DNA from: Pontibacter ummariensis
GTDB lineage: Bacteria; Bacteroidota; Bacteroidia; Cytophagales; Hymenobacteraceae
Direction of reading: 5' to 3'
Assembly (NCBI RefSeq): GCF_900188175.1
Contig: NZ_FZOQ01000022.1
Coordinates: 1 to 64,000 of the forward strand
DNA: 64,000 nt
The notes beneath the pieces were generated by a model. That model saw nothing but the letters and a program-made list of their open reading frames with translations, made no database searches and had not been told where the DNA came from. Position numbers and translations under genes: made by a program. Position 1 is the first letter of the stretch, and the number at the start of each line of letters is the position of its first letter. Positions 52,316 to 60,475 of the stretch are shown here, one piece after another.

Positions 52316-52654
52316 CTACTTTCTGCTGTAACCTTTAATGCGATTAAGAATTAACAGCAGGCGACGGTTTATGTCGCGTTCCTCTACAGGCGTGCATTGC
52401 GCCGAAATATTGGAGGGCTTCTTTAGTTTTGCTTCTACATTCTTAAGGTGAGTCAGGTAACTCTCCAGGGTTGTGCTTGAAACTTCTTCTGACACATTTT
52501 CGCCCGCAATGTCTTCCTTTTGGTACATTAAGTTGATAGCTTTTGCGATCTCTGTGTTGATAAGCTTTGTTATAGCTGTGTCAGTAGTTATTTCTTGCTG
52601 GCACACCCTCCGCTCAATGTTCTCCAATAAATTTCTGATGTCCAGTAGTTCCAT
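52316..52654 (-). CDS. Hypothetical helical protein
   Basis: 112 aa. Helix-forming and acidic/basic mixed (DIRNLLENIERRVCQQEI, LESYLTHLKNVEAKLKKPSN, INRRLLLILNRIKGYSRK). No family, signal or membrane segment is recognised. Single gene flanked by long AT-rich spacers, so conditional expression is possible. Confidence 0.6.
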   Translation of the reverse strand: MELLDIRNLLENIERRVCQQEITTDTAITKLINTEIAKAINLMYQKEDIAGENVSEEVSSTTLESYLTHLKNVEAKLKKPSNISAQCTPVEERDINRRLLLILNRIKGYSRK

Positions 52655-52998
52655 AGGATCTGTGGTGTTAAGTTTATGTTAGTTATAAGTCTAAAGGTCA
52701 ACGTGTTCCTGTTGCTCAGGTAAGTGTCCGGAGCACAGGCGTTACCTTGGAAAAGTATACTTTGTTAAAAATTTACAATAAGCCGCTGAGGTGATCATGT
52801 AAACACTGGGGCTACAACGGAGTAGCGAGAGGCCTTCTGAGGACGTCAGCGGCGTGTCAGATGTAACAACCTAAATCAGTGAAATGTTATACTTCTGTTT
52901 AGAGCTTTGAGTTACGGTGCAAGTCCCTTTTTTATCATATTCTGGACCGTTGCCCTTCAAGAAAGACAAGCCTTTTGCAAAAGGTTGTTTAGAGCGCT
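52655..52998. other. Intergenic region
   Basis: 344 bases without a convincing ORF. TATACTTTG near 52756 resembles a -7 box on the plus strand but no plus-strand gene follows. Confidence 0.4.
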
Positions 52999-53439
52999 TT
53001 AGCGCGATATTGCCTGAAGGCGGCACTGGTTTAGCCAGTCGAGTGCGTCGTGCTCGCTTACGAAGTATGCAGTCGTCAGGTGGTTACCGTAACGTACTGT
53101 TTCACGTAACGATATGAATGCATCTGATAAGCTAAGCTCCCGCTGCAGCGGAGACATGAGGTAGGCGATACAAGTACTGTTGCCCAAGGCAATCTTCACG
53201 GCGGGCACAAAGCTACTTTCAAACCAGGCCTGCTCTAGCTCTGAAGAGACGTTGCGTAGGCGAAAGTCCTGGAGCCAGAAATGCGCCTGTTGCCGGGTCG
53301 CTATCTCCAGCGTCGTCATGTATCCCTCCGCGAACTGGCTAAGATCTACCGCTGCCCGCCAACGGCAGAACAGTACATCCAGATCCTGACGGAAAGCGAT
53401 GTGCAGGTAGGGAAGCTCGGTTCTTTCAAAGGCTGTCAT
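52999..53439 (-). CDS. Hypothetical protein (DUF-type, SpoIIAA/STAS-like length)
   Basis: 146 aa from ATG 53439 (MTAFERTELPYLHIAFRQDLDVLFCRWRAAV); a longer frame is less likely. FWLQDFRLRNVSSELEQAWFE and AYFVSEHDALDWL recall the STAS-like proteins found widely in Bacteroidota that end in an 'F.s...A..WL' motif. Cytoplasmic, no catalytic motif. Function unknown. Confidence 0.65.
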   Translation of the reverse strand: MTAFERTELPYLHIAFRQDLDVLFCRWRAAVDLSQFAEGYMTTLEIATRQQAHFWLQDFRLRNVSSELEQAWFESSFVPAVKIALGNSTCIAYLMSPLQRELSLSDAFISLRETVRYGNHLTTAYFVSEHDALDWLNQCRLQAISR

Positions 53440-53705
53440 CGGTAGCGGGCTTGTCGTTCTTCCTTCATCCACCGTTTCTCAGAGGCTAGGTAAAACAGTA
53501 AAAGCACATAAAAAGTTTAGCAATGGTTAAAGAAAGTTAGCCTTAGCTCATCTGTTACAGGCGCGGCGAACAGGTCGAACAAACAGGTGTACTAAAAGTA
53601 GTTTTTATACGGATATTTGAACAATGCGACTAAATACTAGGAGTAATTTGTGGCGCTGCCGAAATTCCTGCCAAGGCTTTGCTAAATTGCGCCTTTAATA
53701 GAAAT

Positions 53706-54992
53706 ATGGAAGAAGCGAAGCCCTCTAAGCTTGACCCTTATGCCGTCCTGCGGCTCCCTGAATTCCGGTCTTATATAGCAGCCAGACTCTGTATTACACT
53801 AGCAATGCAGATACAGGCGGTAATTGTAGGCTGGCAGATATATGATATCACCCAGGACCCACTGTCTCTCGGGCTTATTGGTTTGGCAGAGGCAGTTCCT
53901 TCTATTACGGTTTCACTTTATGCCGGCTACGTGGCTGATATGATAGAGCGCAAGAAGATTATCATGGTGGTGATTACGATACTGCTGCTGTGCTCGGCCT
54001 TGTTGTTACTCTTCACCTTAGACGTGAGCCAGGTGCTGGAGCAGTATGGAGCGCTTCCCATCTTCGGTGTTATCTTTTTAAGCGGCATAGCCCGTGGTTT
54101 TATGGGGCCGGCTGTGTTCTCCTTCATGCCCCAACTGGTAGTGAATAAGCAGCTTTATGCGAATGCAATTACCTGGAGCACGACGACCTGGCAGGCTGCC
54201 TCACTGGCAGGACCGGCTATCGGAGGCTTGATCTACGGCTTTTTTGGAGTAACGGCGGCTTACGCTGCGGATGCCACACTGGTGCTTGTTTCGCTACTGT
54301 CTTTTGCCCTGATCGGCTCTAAACCATTGCCTGAGAACGTAAACCCGCAGAACCTGATGGAGAGCCTGCGTACGGGCATTCGGTTTGTGTTCAGCAACCA
54401 GATTGTGCTTAGCGCGATCTCTTTAGACCTGTTCGCGGTGTTGTTTGGTGGGGCTGTAGCACTGTTACCTGTCTTTGCCTCCGATATTCTGGAAACAGGC
54501 CCTGAGGGGCTTGGCTTCCTGCGGGCAGCACCAGCGGTGGGCTCTGTACTGATAGCGGTTGTAATGGCGTATAAGCCTATCGAGGAAAACGCGGGGAAGA
54601 AAATGCTCTGGTGTGTGGCAGGTTTCGGAGTTTGCATTATCCTTTTCGGACTTTCCAGGAGCTTTTGGTTCTCATTGGTATTGCTGGCGCTCAGTGGTGC
54701 TTTTGACAGTATCAGCATGATCGTGCGCAGTACTTTAATTCATACCCTCACCCCTGAGTACATGAAAGGGCGGGTGTCCTCTGTCAACAACATTTTTGTA
54801 GGCTCCTCTAACGAGATAGGCGCTTTTGAATCCGGTTTCACAGCCAAACTGATGGGAGTAGTGCCTGCGGTGGTCTTCGGCGGCGTAATGACACTGGTTG
54901 TGGTGGGGGTTACCGCCTTTAAGGCGGAAAAACTGAGAGAGCTGGACCTGACGCCTGAGCCAGTATCCCCAGGAACGTTACAAAAGCAGTAA
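53706..54992 (+). CDS. MFS transporter (EntS-like)
   Basis: 428 aa from ATG 53706 (MEEAKPSKLDPYAVLRLPEFRSY). Twelve hydrophobic helices; the RYxAARLCITLAMQIQAVIVGWQIYD start, GYVADMIERKKIIM loop (motif A) and SSVNNIFVGSSNEIGAFESG are typical of the DUF894/EntS-type efflux branch. Likely exports a small molecule; a siderophore exporter role cannot be claimed without siderophore genes. Confidence 0.85.
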   Translation: MEEAKPSKLDPYAVLRLPEFRSYIAARLCITLAMQIQAVIVGWQIYDITQDPLSLGLIGLAEAVPSITVSLYAGYVADMIERKKIIMVVITILLLCSALLLLFTLDVSQVLEQYGALPIFGVIFLSGIARGFMGPAVFSFMPQLVVNKQLYANAITWSTTTWQAASLAGPAIGGLIYGFFGVTAAYAADATLVLVSLLSFALIGSKPLPENVNPQNLMESLRTGIRFVFSNQIVLSAISLDLFAVLFGGAVALLPVFASDILETGPEGLGFLRAAPAVGSVLIAVVMAYKPIEENAGKKMLWCVAGFGVCIILFGLSRSFWFSLVLLALSGAFDSISMIVRSTLIHTLTPEYMKGRVSSVNNIFVGSSNEIGAFESGFTAKLMGVVPAVVFGGVMTLVVVGVTAFKAEKLRELDLTPEPVSPGTLQKQ

Positions 54993-55037
54993 GCACAGCC
55001 TTTTAGCTGTGCTTACTGCCGGGGGTGATCCAAAAGG

Positions 55038-55160
55038 CTACTTAGAAGCCTCTTCTTGCGTGTCCTGGCTTTTAGCCTTGCTGGTTTGTTTAGGCCGTCT
55101 AACACCATAGCTTCCCTTAGCAATCTTGCCTTTCTTTGTTTTCTTATCTCCTTTTCCCAT
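55038..55160 (-). CDS. Ribosomal protein bTHX-like
   Basis: 40 aa, too short for standard gene lists. ATG at 55160, TAG at 55038. MGKGDKKTKKGKIAKGSYGV followed by RRPKQ matches the bTHX (Thx) small-subunit protein, here with an acidic extension QDTQEEASK. Binds in the head of the 30S subunit. Single gene between the MFS gene and uvrA. Confidence 0.85.
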   Translation of the reverse strand: MGKGDKKTKKGKIAKGSYGVRRPKQTSKAKSQDTQEEASK

Positions 55161-55365
55161 AAGTTAATATGTTAAGATGGTTGCAGATAGGCCGCTATAC
55201 GTACAGCAGAAAGCACGGTTGTGTGCATAGCCGGGCCGCTTATTTTGTTGTTTTACGGAACTGCTATGTGAGCTAAGCCCACGTTGATTAGGGCTATACT
55301 GGCTAAACCATTCTGCTGTGGCAGGTGTTATAGAGGATGCACCTGCCCTTGCGGAGTGCAACACA

Positions 55366-55405
55366 ACAAAGACCTTCAAAATGAGGTTAGGTCTTTGTAT
55401 CTTTA
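55366..55405 (+). promoter_or_regulatory. uvrA promoter region with inverted repeat
   Basis: ACAAAGACCT (55366-55375) and AGGTCTTTGT (55389-55398) form a perfect 10-bp inverted repeat with a 13-base spacer; the right arm runs into TATCTTTA (55398-55405), a one-mismatch -7 box about 70 bases before uvrA. A repressor bound to the arms could block the promoter. Confidence 0.4.
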
Positions 55406-55474
55406 CAGATTAAATAATTAAGAAAAGGCCTCCGCCTGCACCTTAAAAAGTTTGCGTTGGAGGCCCGTCTTCGT

Positions 55475-58279
55475 ATGGCAAACACTCCTGACTATAACCT
55501 GGAAGAGCTTGACGCCCGGCAGAGCATCATTATCAAAGGAGCCCGGGTACATAACCTGAAAAACCTGAGCGTGGCGCTGCCGCGCAATAAGTTCATCGTT
55601 ATTACCGGCCTGTCCGGTTCCGGTAAATCATCCCTGGCTTTTGATACCCTGTATGCCGAAGGGCAGCGCATGTACGTGGAGAGCTTGAGCTCCTATGCCC
55701 GCCAGTTCCTGGGCCGCATGGACAAGCCCGACGTAGATTACATCAAGGGCATCAGTCCGGCCATTGCTATTGAGCAAAAGGTTAGCATTAAGAATAACCG
55801 CTCTACTGTAGGTACGAGTACTGAGATCTACGATTACCTGAAACTGCTGTATGCCCGGATTGGCAAAACCTACTCCCCTGTTTCCGGAGAGGTAGTGCAG
55901 AAAGATACAGTGGCAGACGTAGTGGATTTTATCTTCTCTTTGGAGGACGAGGCCCGTGTCATGATTCTGGCGCCCTTGCACCAGCACGAGGAGCGTACCT
56001 TAGCCAAGGAGCTGGATCTGTTGCTGCAAAAAGGCTACTCCCGCATATACGCAGAAGGGCAGGTGTACTTCATCGAAGAGTTACTGGAGCAGAAAAAGCC
56101 CGACCTGGGCAAGCAGCCTTACATCCTGATCGACCGGGCCGTCATTTATAAGAATGACGAGGACCTTGCTTTCCGGATCGCAGACTCCGTGCAGACTGCC
56201 TTTTTCGAAGGGCACGGCGAGTGCCGGGTGCTGCATGACGAGGAAGAGCGCGTGTTCTCCGATAAGTTTGAGCTGGACGGGCTGGTCTTCGAGGAACCTT
56301 CTGTTAACTTCTTTAGCTTTAACAACCCTTATGGCGCCTGCCAGACCTGCGAAGGCTTCGGGAGTGTGTTGGGCATCGACCCGGATCTGGTGGTGCCGGA
56401 CAAAAGCCTGACCGTGTACGAAGGCGCTATTGCGCCGTGGCGGAGCGACAAAATGAACGAGTGGCTGCAGCCTTTGCTTAAGAACGGCATCCGCTTCGAC
56501 TTCCCGATTCACCGTCCTTATAATGAACTGACAGAGGCTGAGCAGGAACTGCTTTGGACCGGCAACAAGTACTTTGAAGGGCTTAACGATTTTTTTAAGC
56601 ACATCCAGTCGCAAACGCATAAGATACAGTACCGGGTAATGCTGTCGCGCTACCGGGGCCGTACGACCTGCCCCGAGTGCCGTGGCTCCCGTTTGCGTAA
56701 GGATGCCAGCTACGTGAAGGTGGGTGGCAAAAGCATTACCGACCTGGTGCTGATGCCGATCACGCAGGTGCTGCCGTTTTTCCGAAACCTAGAGCTGACA
56801 CAGCATGAGCAGAACGTAGCCGAGCGCCTGGTAACGGAGGTAACAAACCGCCTGAGTTACTTGGAGCGTGTAGGCTTAGGCTATCTGACTCTTAACCGTC
56901 TTTCCAATACTTTGTCCGGTGGCGAGAGCCAGCGTATCAACCTCGCTACTTCTCTGGGCAGCGCCTTGGTGGGGTCCATGTATATCCTGGACGAGCCGAG
57001 CATTGGCCTCCATCCGAAAGACTCGGAGCAACTGATTGGGGTACTGCGTACACTGCAGCAGATCGGCAACACCGTCATTGTGGTAGAGCATGAGGAGGAG
57101 ATGATGAAAGCCGCCGACCAGCTTATTGACATCGGACCGGAGGCCGGCTCGGGTGGAGGCAACCTGATGTTCCAGGGCACCTTCGAGGAGCTAGCGCAAA
57201 AGGCGGATACCTACACCGCCAAATACCTGAGTGGCCGTTTGGAAGTTCCTGTGCCAGCGCAGCGCCGTAAGTGGCGCAATGCCATCGAGTTGATGGGTGC
57301 CCGTGAGAACAACCTCAAGAACCTGAACGTGAAGATTCCGCTAGGGGTGATGACGGTAGTGACTGGCGTGAGTGGTTCCGGTAAGTCGACCTTAATCAAA
57401 AAGATACTGGCACCAGCCATGCAGAAGCTGCACGGCACCACTGCTGAGGCCACAGGCAAGTTCGACAAGTTGGCTGGTGACTACAACAAGATAGAGCACG
57501 TGGAGTTTGTGGACCAGAATCCGATCGGCAAGTCCTCGCGCTCCAATCCTGTTACGTATGTGAAGGCTTATGACGCTATCCGCACTTTGTACGCAGACCA
57601 GGCCCTGGCCAAAGCGCGGGGCTTTAAGCCCTCGCACTTCTCGTTTAACATCGAAGGCGGGCGCTGCGAGGTGTGCCAGGGCGAGGGCCAGGTGAAGATC
57701 GAGATGCAGTTTATGGCCGATATTTACCTAACCTGCGAGAGCTGTCATGGTCAGCGCTTTAAGCAGGATGTGCTGGACGTGAAGTACAAAGAAAAGAGTA
57801 TCTCGGAGGTGCTGGACATGACGATTGCCGACAGCATCGATTTCTTTGAGGATCAGCCGAAGATCATCGAGAAGCTGAAGCCACTGAACGACGTGGGTCT
57901 GGGCTATATCCGCCTGGGGCAGTCGAGCAACACCCTGTCGGGAGGCGAGGCGCAGCGCGTGAAGCTGGCCTCCTTCCTCACAAAAGGGGCGCAGCCGCAC
58001 CAGGAAAATATCCTCTTCATTTTCGACGAGCCCAGCACTGGCCTGCACTTCCACGACATCAGCAAGCTGCTGACCTCCATCAACGCTTTAATTGAAAATG
58101 GCAACACGGTCGTGATTATCGAGCATAACATGGATATTGTTAAGTCAGCCGACTGGATCATAGACTTGGGGCCGGAAGGGGGTACCAACGGGGGGCACCT
58201 GCTGTTTGAGGGAACACCGGAAGAGATGGTGAAGCTGGAGGATAACCATACGGCCCGCTTCCTGAAGGAAAAGCTTTAA
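55475..58279 (+). CDS. uvrA: Excinuclease ABC subunit A
   Basis: 934 aa from ATG 55475 (MANTPDYNLEELDARQSIII); an upstream in-frame TTG adds six residues. Two ABC cassettes: first Walker A GLSGSGKS (45-52) and second GVSGSGKST (about 635), signature LSGGESQR and LSGGEAQR, and zinc fingers CQTCEGFG, CPECRGSR, CEVCQGEG and CESCHGQRF. Scans DNA for bulky lesions with UvrB. uvrB and uvrC are not in the window. Confidence 0.97.
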   Translation: MANTPDYNLEELDARQSIIIKGARVHNLKNLSVALPRNKFIVITGLSGSGKSSLAFDTLYAEGQRMYVESLSSYARQFLGRMDKPDVDYIKGISPAIAIEQKVSIKNNRSTVGTSTEIYDYLKLLYARIGKTYSPVSGEVVQKDTVADVVDFIFSLEDEARVMILAPLHQHEERTLAKELDLLLQKGYSRIYAEGQVYFIEELLEQKKPDLGKQPYILIDRAVIYKNDEDLAFRIADSVQTAFFEGHGECRVLHDEEERVFSDKFELDGLVFEEPSVNFFSFNNPYGACQTCEGFGSVLGIDPDLVVPDKSLTVYEGAIAPWRSDKMNEWLQPLLKNGIRFDFPIHRPYNELTEAEQELLWTGNKYFEGLNDFFKHIQSQTHKIQYRVMLSRYRGRTTCPECRGSRLRKDASYVKVGGKSITDLVLMPITQVLPFFRNLELTQHEQNVAERLVTEVTNRLSYLERVGLGYLTLNRLSNTLSGGESQRINLATSLGSALVGSMYILDEPSIGLHPKDSEQLIGVLRTLQQIGNTVIVVEHEEEMMKAADQLIDIGPEAGSGGGNLMFQGTFEELAQKADTYTAKYLSGRLEVPVPAQRRKWRNAIELMGARENNLKNLNVKIPLGVMTVVTGVSGSGKSTLIKKILAPAMQKLHGTTAEATGKFDKLAGDYNKIEHVEFVDQNPIGKSSRSNPVTYVKAYDAIRTLYADQALAKARGFKPSHFSFNIEGGRCEVCQGEGQVKIEMQFMADIYLTCESCHGQRFKQDVLDVKYKEKSISEVLDMTIADSIDFFEDQPKIIEKLKPLNDVGLGYIRLGQSSNTLSGGEAQRVKLASFLTKGAQPHQENILFIFDEPSTGLHFHDISKLLTSINALIENGNTVVIIEHNMDIVKSADWIIDLGPEGGTNGGHLLFEGTPEEMVKLEDNHTARFLKEKL

Positions 58280-58385
58280 GATTAGAACTTTTGAATTAAA
58301 AGTAAGAAATTGCTCCTGCCCGACAGTAGGAGCAATTTCTTTTAGGGGCATCGTATAAAGTAAATCATCAACAAAAACATAAGAC

Positions 58386-59147
58386 ATGAGAAAACGAATC
58401 GTTGCAGGAAACTGGAAAATGAATAAGACCTATGAAGAGGCACTTTCGCTTGTATCAGAGATCGATAACATGGTGAAGGATGAGGTGAATGAGGACGTAA
58501 CCGTAATTGTAACGCCTCCTTTCCCATTCCTGCAAGGCGTAGGGAAACTCGTGCAGGGCAATGATAAGATGCACCTCGCCGCACAGGACGTAAGCGAGCA
58601 TGACAGCGGGGCCTATACAGGTGAAGTATCGGCTGCTATGCTAAAGTCGGTGGGAGTGGAGTATGTGATCATTGGCCACAGCGAGCGCCGCTTATACCAC
58701 CACGAAGATGCCCAGTTGCTTTACCAAAAAATGAAAGCAGCCATTAAGAATGGTCTGAAGCCGATCTTCTGCTGCGGTGAGCCCTTGGAAGAGCGTGATG
58801 CCGACCGCCATTTCGACTACGTGGGACAGCAGCTAAAAGACAGTGTCTCTTATCTGAGCAACGAGGAGTTTGATCAGATCGTGATTGCCTATGAGCCCAT
58901 CTGGGCCATTGGTACAGGTAAAACAGCCACAGCAGAACAAGCACAGGAAATGCATGCCTACATCCGCGAACAGTTATCGCGCATGTTTGACGCCGAGGCT
59001 GCCTATAACTGCAGTATCCTTTACGGTGGTAGCTGCAACCCCGGTAACGCGCAGGAGATTTTCTCGAAAAAGGACGTGGACGGCGGCCTTGTCGGTGGAG
59101 CGTCTCTTAAGTCCCGCGACTTTACCGACATCATTAAGTCATTCTAA
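58386..59147 (+). CDS. tpiA: Triosephosphate isomerase
   Basis: 253 aa. Catalytic Lys11 in VAGNWKMNK, His in VIIGHSERR and Glu in VIAYEPIWAIGTGKT, and phosphate loop GGSCNPGNAQEIFSKKDVDGGLVGGASL-like residues. Interconverts DHAP and glyceraldehyde-3-P. It follows uvrA by about 106 bases and is closed by its own terminator. Confidence 0.97.
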   Translation: MRKRIVAGNWKMNKTYEEALSLVSEIDNMVKDEVNEDVTVIVTPPFPFLQGVGKLVQGNDKMHLAAQDVSEHDSGAYTGEVSAAMLKSVGVEYVIIGHSERRLYHHEDAQLLYQKMKAAIKNGLKPIFCCGEPLEERDADRHFDYVGQQLKDSVSYLSNEEFDQIVIAYEPIWAIGTGKTATAEQAQEMHAYIREQLSRMFDAEAAYNCSILYGGSCNPGNAQEIFSKKDVDGGLVGGASLKSRDFTDIIKSF

Positions 59148-59167
59148 AGTACAAAGGCCTTCTATAA

Positions 59168-59207
59168 AAAAGCTGCCAATCGTTGGAATTGGCAGCTTTT
59201 TTTATAA
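59168..59207 (+). terminator. Intrinsic terminator after tpiA
   Basis: AAAGCTGCCAA / TTGGCAGCTTT stem followed by a long T run, 22 bases past the stop. Confidence 0.88.
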
Positions 59208-59215
59208 CTTATACC

Positions 59216-59223
59216 TATCTTTG
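59216..59223 (+). promoter_or_regulatory. -7 promoter box for the prmA unit
   Basis: TATCTTTG, exact TAnnTTTG, 28 bases before the ATG of the 125-aa gene at 59252. Confidence 0.5.
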
Positions 59224-59251
59224 AACTTAGTTAAACAAAAAAATTATATAT

Positions 59252-59629
59252 ATGCAGATACTGTTCATTCTCTGGATGACGCTGCTGCCGTTTCTGGATA
59301 CGCCGACTATAGCCGCCGCCCCTACTTCTGTAAGTAGTACTGGTAAAAACTTTTGCCAGATTTACGGGGCTGTGTACTTGGAGCGGGACCCTCTTTACAA
59401 GAATACAGCCTCTTACCTCGTCTTTTTAGACGAAGAGGAAGCCTTTGCAGATATGGTGGTGTACCGCGAGAACAACAAGCTGTTTGCCGACAAAGAGGGC
59501 ATCTGGTACATAACCCCCAACAGAGCGTTTGCCGATCATATTCTGTACGTGACGGACAAACGCAACTTAGCCGACATTACAGTGCATTTTACGGACGTAC
59601 GCTCTTCGGCTACTTGCCGCGAACAATAA
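59252..59629 (+). CDS. Small exported protein (DUF6150-like)
   Basis: 125 aa. A hydrophobic amino terminus (ILFILWMTLLPFLDTPTIA) may be a signal sequence; then GKNFCQIYGAVYLERDPLYK, AFADMVVYREN and ADHILYVTDKRNLADITVHFTD repeats of about 30 residues that recall DUF6150. It starts the prmA transcription unit, four bases before prmA, so the two are co-expressed. Function unknown; the family name is from memory. Confidence 0.65.
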   Translation: MQILFILWMTLLPFLDTPTIAAAPTSVSSTGKNFCQIYGAVYLERDPLYKNTASYLVFLDEEEAFADMVVYRENNKLFADKEGIWYITPNRAFADHILYVTDKRNLADITVHFTDVRSSATCREQ

Positions 59630-59633
59630 GAAC

Positions 59634-60464
59634 ATGGATTTTATAGAAGTTACCTTAAAAGTAAACGCAGATTTCGCGGACATACTTACGGCTGAGCTGG
59701 GAGAGCTTGGCTTTGATGCCTTTGTAGAGACAGAAGATGGTTTCAGTGCTTACATAGAAGAGAACCAGTACAGCCAGGAGGCGCTGGAGGAAGTGCTAAG
59801 CCGCTACGCTGATTTCGTGCAGGTAGAGTACACGGTGCAAAAGATAGCACGCCAGAACTGGAACGAAGAGTGGGAGCGTAACTTCGAGCCGCTCTTTATT
59901 GGGGAGCAGGTCTCTGTTCGGGCTTCCTTTCACCCGAAGCCAGAGCAGGCGAAGTACGATATTGTGATCAATCCCAAGATGTCCTTTGGTACAGGCCACC
60001 ACGAAACCACCACGCTCATGATTGAGAACCAGCTAAGCCTGGACCATCAGGACAAGCGTGTACTGGACATGGGGTGCGGAACGGGAATTTTAGCCATCAT
60101 GGCCGGAGAGCTGGGAGCCAGCGAAATTGTAGCGGTGGAGATAGAGGATTGGACAGTGGAGAACGCCCGGGAAAATGCAGCTCTTAACAACTACAGTAGC
60201 ATTGATGTGCGGTTGGGCGGGGCCGAGACGATAGAAGAAGAAAAACCTTTTGATATTATACTGGCTAACATCAACCGCAACGTTCTGTTAGAAGACATGC
60301 CTGCCTATAAAGCAGTGCTGCAGCCAAGAGGATGGCTGGTTCTTAGCGGTTTCTATACCGAGGACCTGCCGATGATTCAGCAGAGAGCCCAGGAACTGGG
60401 CCTAGCTTATGTTTCGCACCGGGTTAAGAACAACTGGGTGTCTGCCATATTCCAAGAGAGTTAA
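59634..60464 (+). CDS. prmA: Ribosomal protein L11 methyltransferase
   Basis: 276 aa. NWNEEWERNFEPL (substrate-recognition amino domain), FGTGHHETT, class I methyltransferase loop VLDMGCGTGILAIMAGELGA (about 143-162), DWTVENARENAALN and ILANINRNVLLEDMP. Trimethylates ribosomal protein uL11. The prmA motif ANINRNVL (L/I in ANIxxxxL) is intact. Confidence 0.93.
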   Translation: MDFIEVTLKVNADFADILTAELGELGFDAFVETEDGFSAYIEENQYSQEALEEVLSRYADFVQVEYTVQKIARQNWNEEWERNFEPLFIGEQVSVRASFHPKPEQAKYDIVINPKMSFGTGHHETTTLMIENQLSLDHQDKRVLDMGCGTGILAIMAGELGASEIVAVEIEDWTVENARENAALNNYSSIDVRLGGAETIEEEKPFDIILANINRNVLLEDMPAYKAVLQPRGWLVLSGFYTEDLPMIQQRAQELGLAYVSHRVKNNWVSAIFQES

Positions 60465-60475
60465 CCTTTATAGCT

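Noticed and set aside
54992..55475. LexA-type SOS box before uvrA
   Set aside because: The inverted repeat does not match the LexA boxes I know, so I describe it only as an unassigned inverted repeat.
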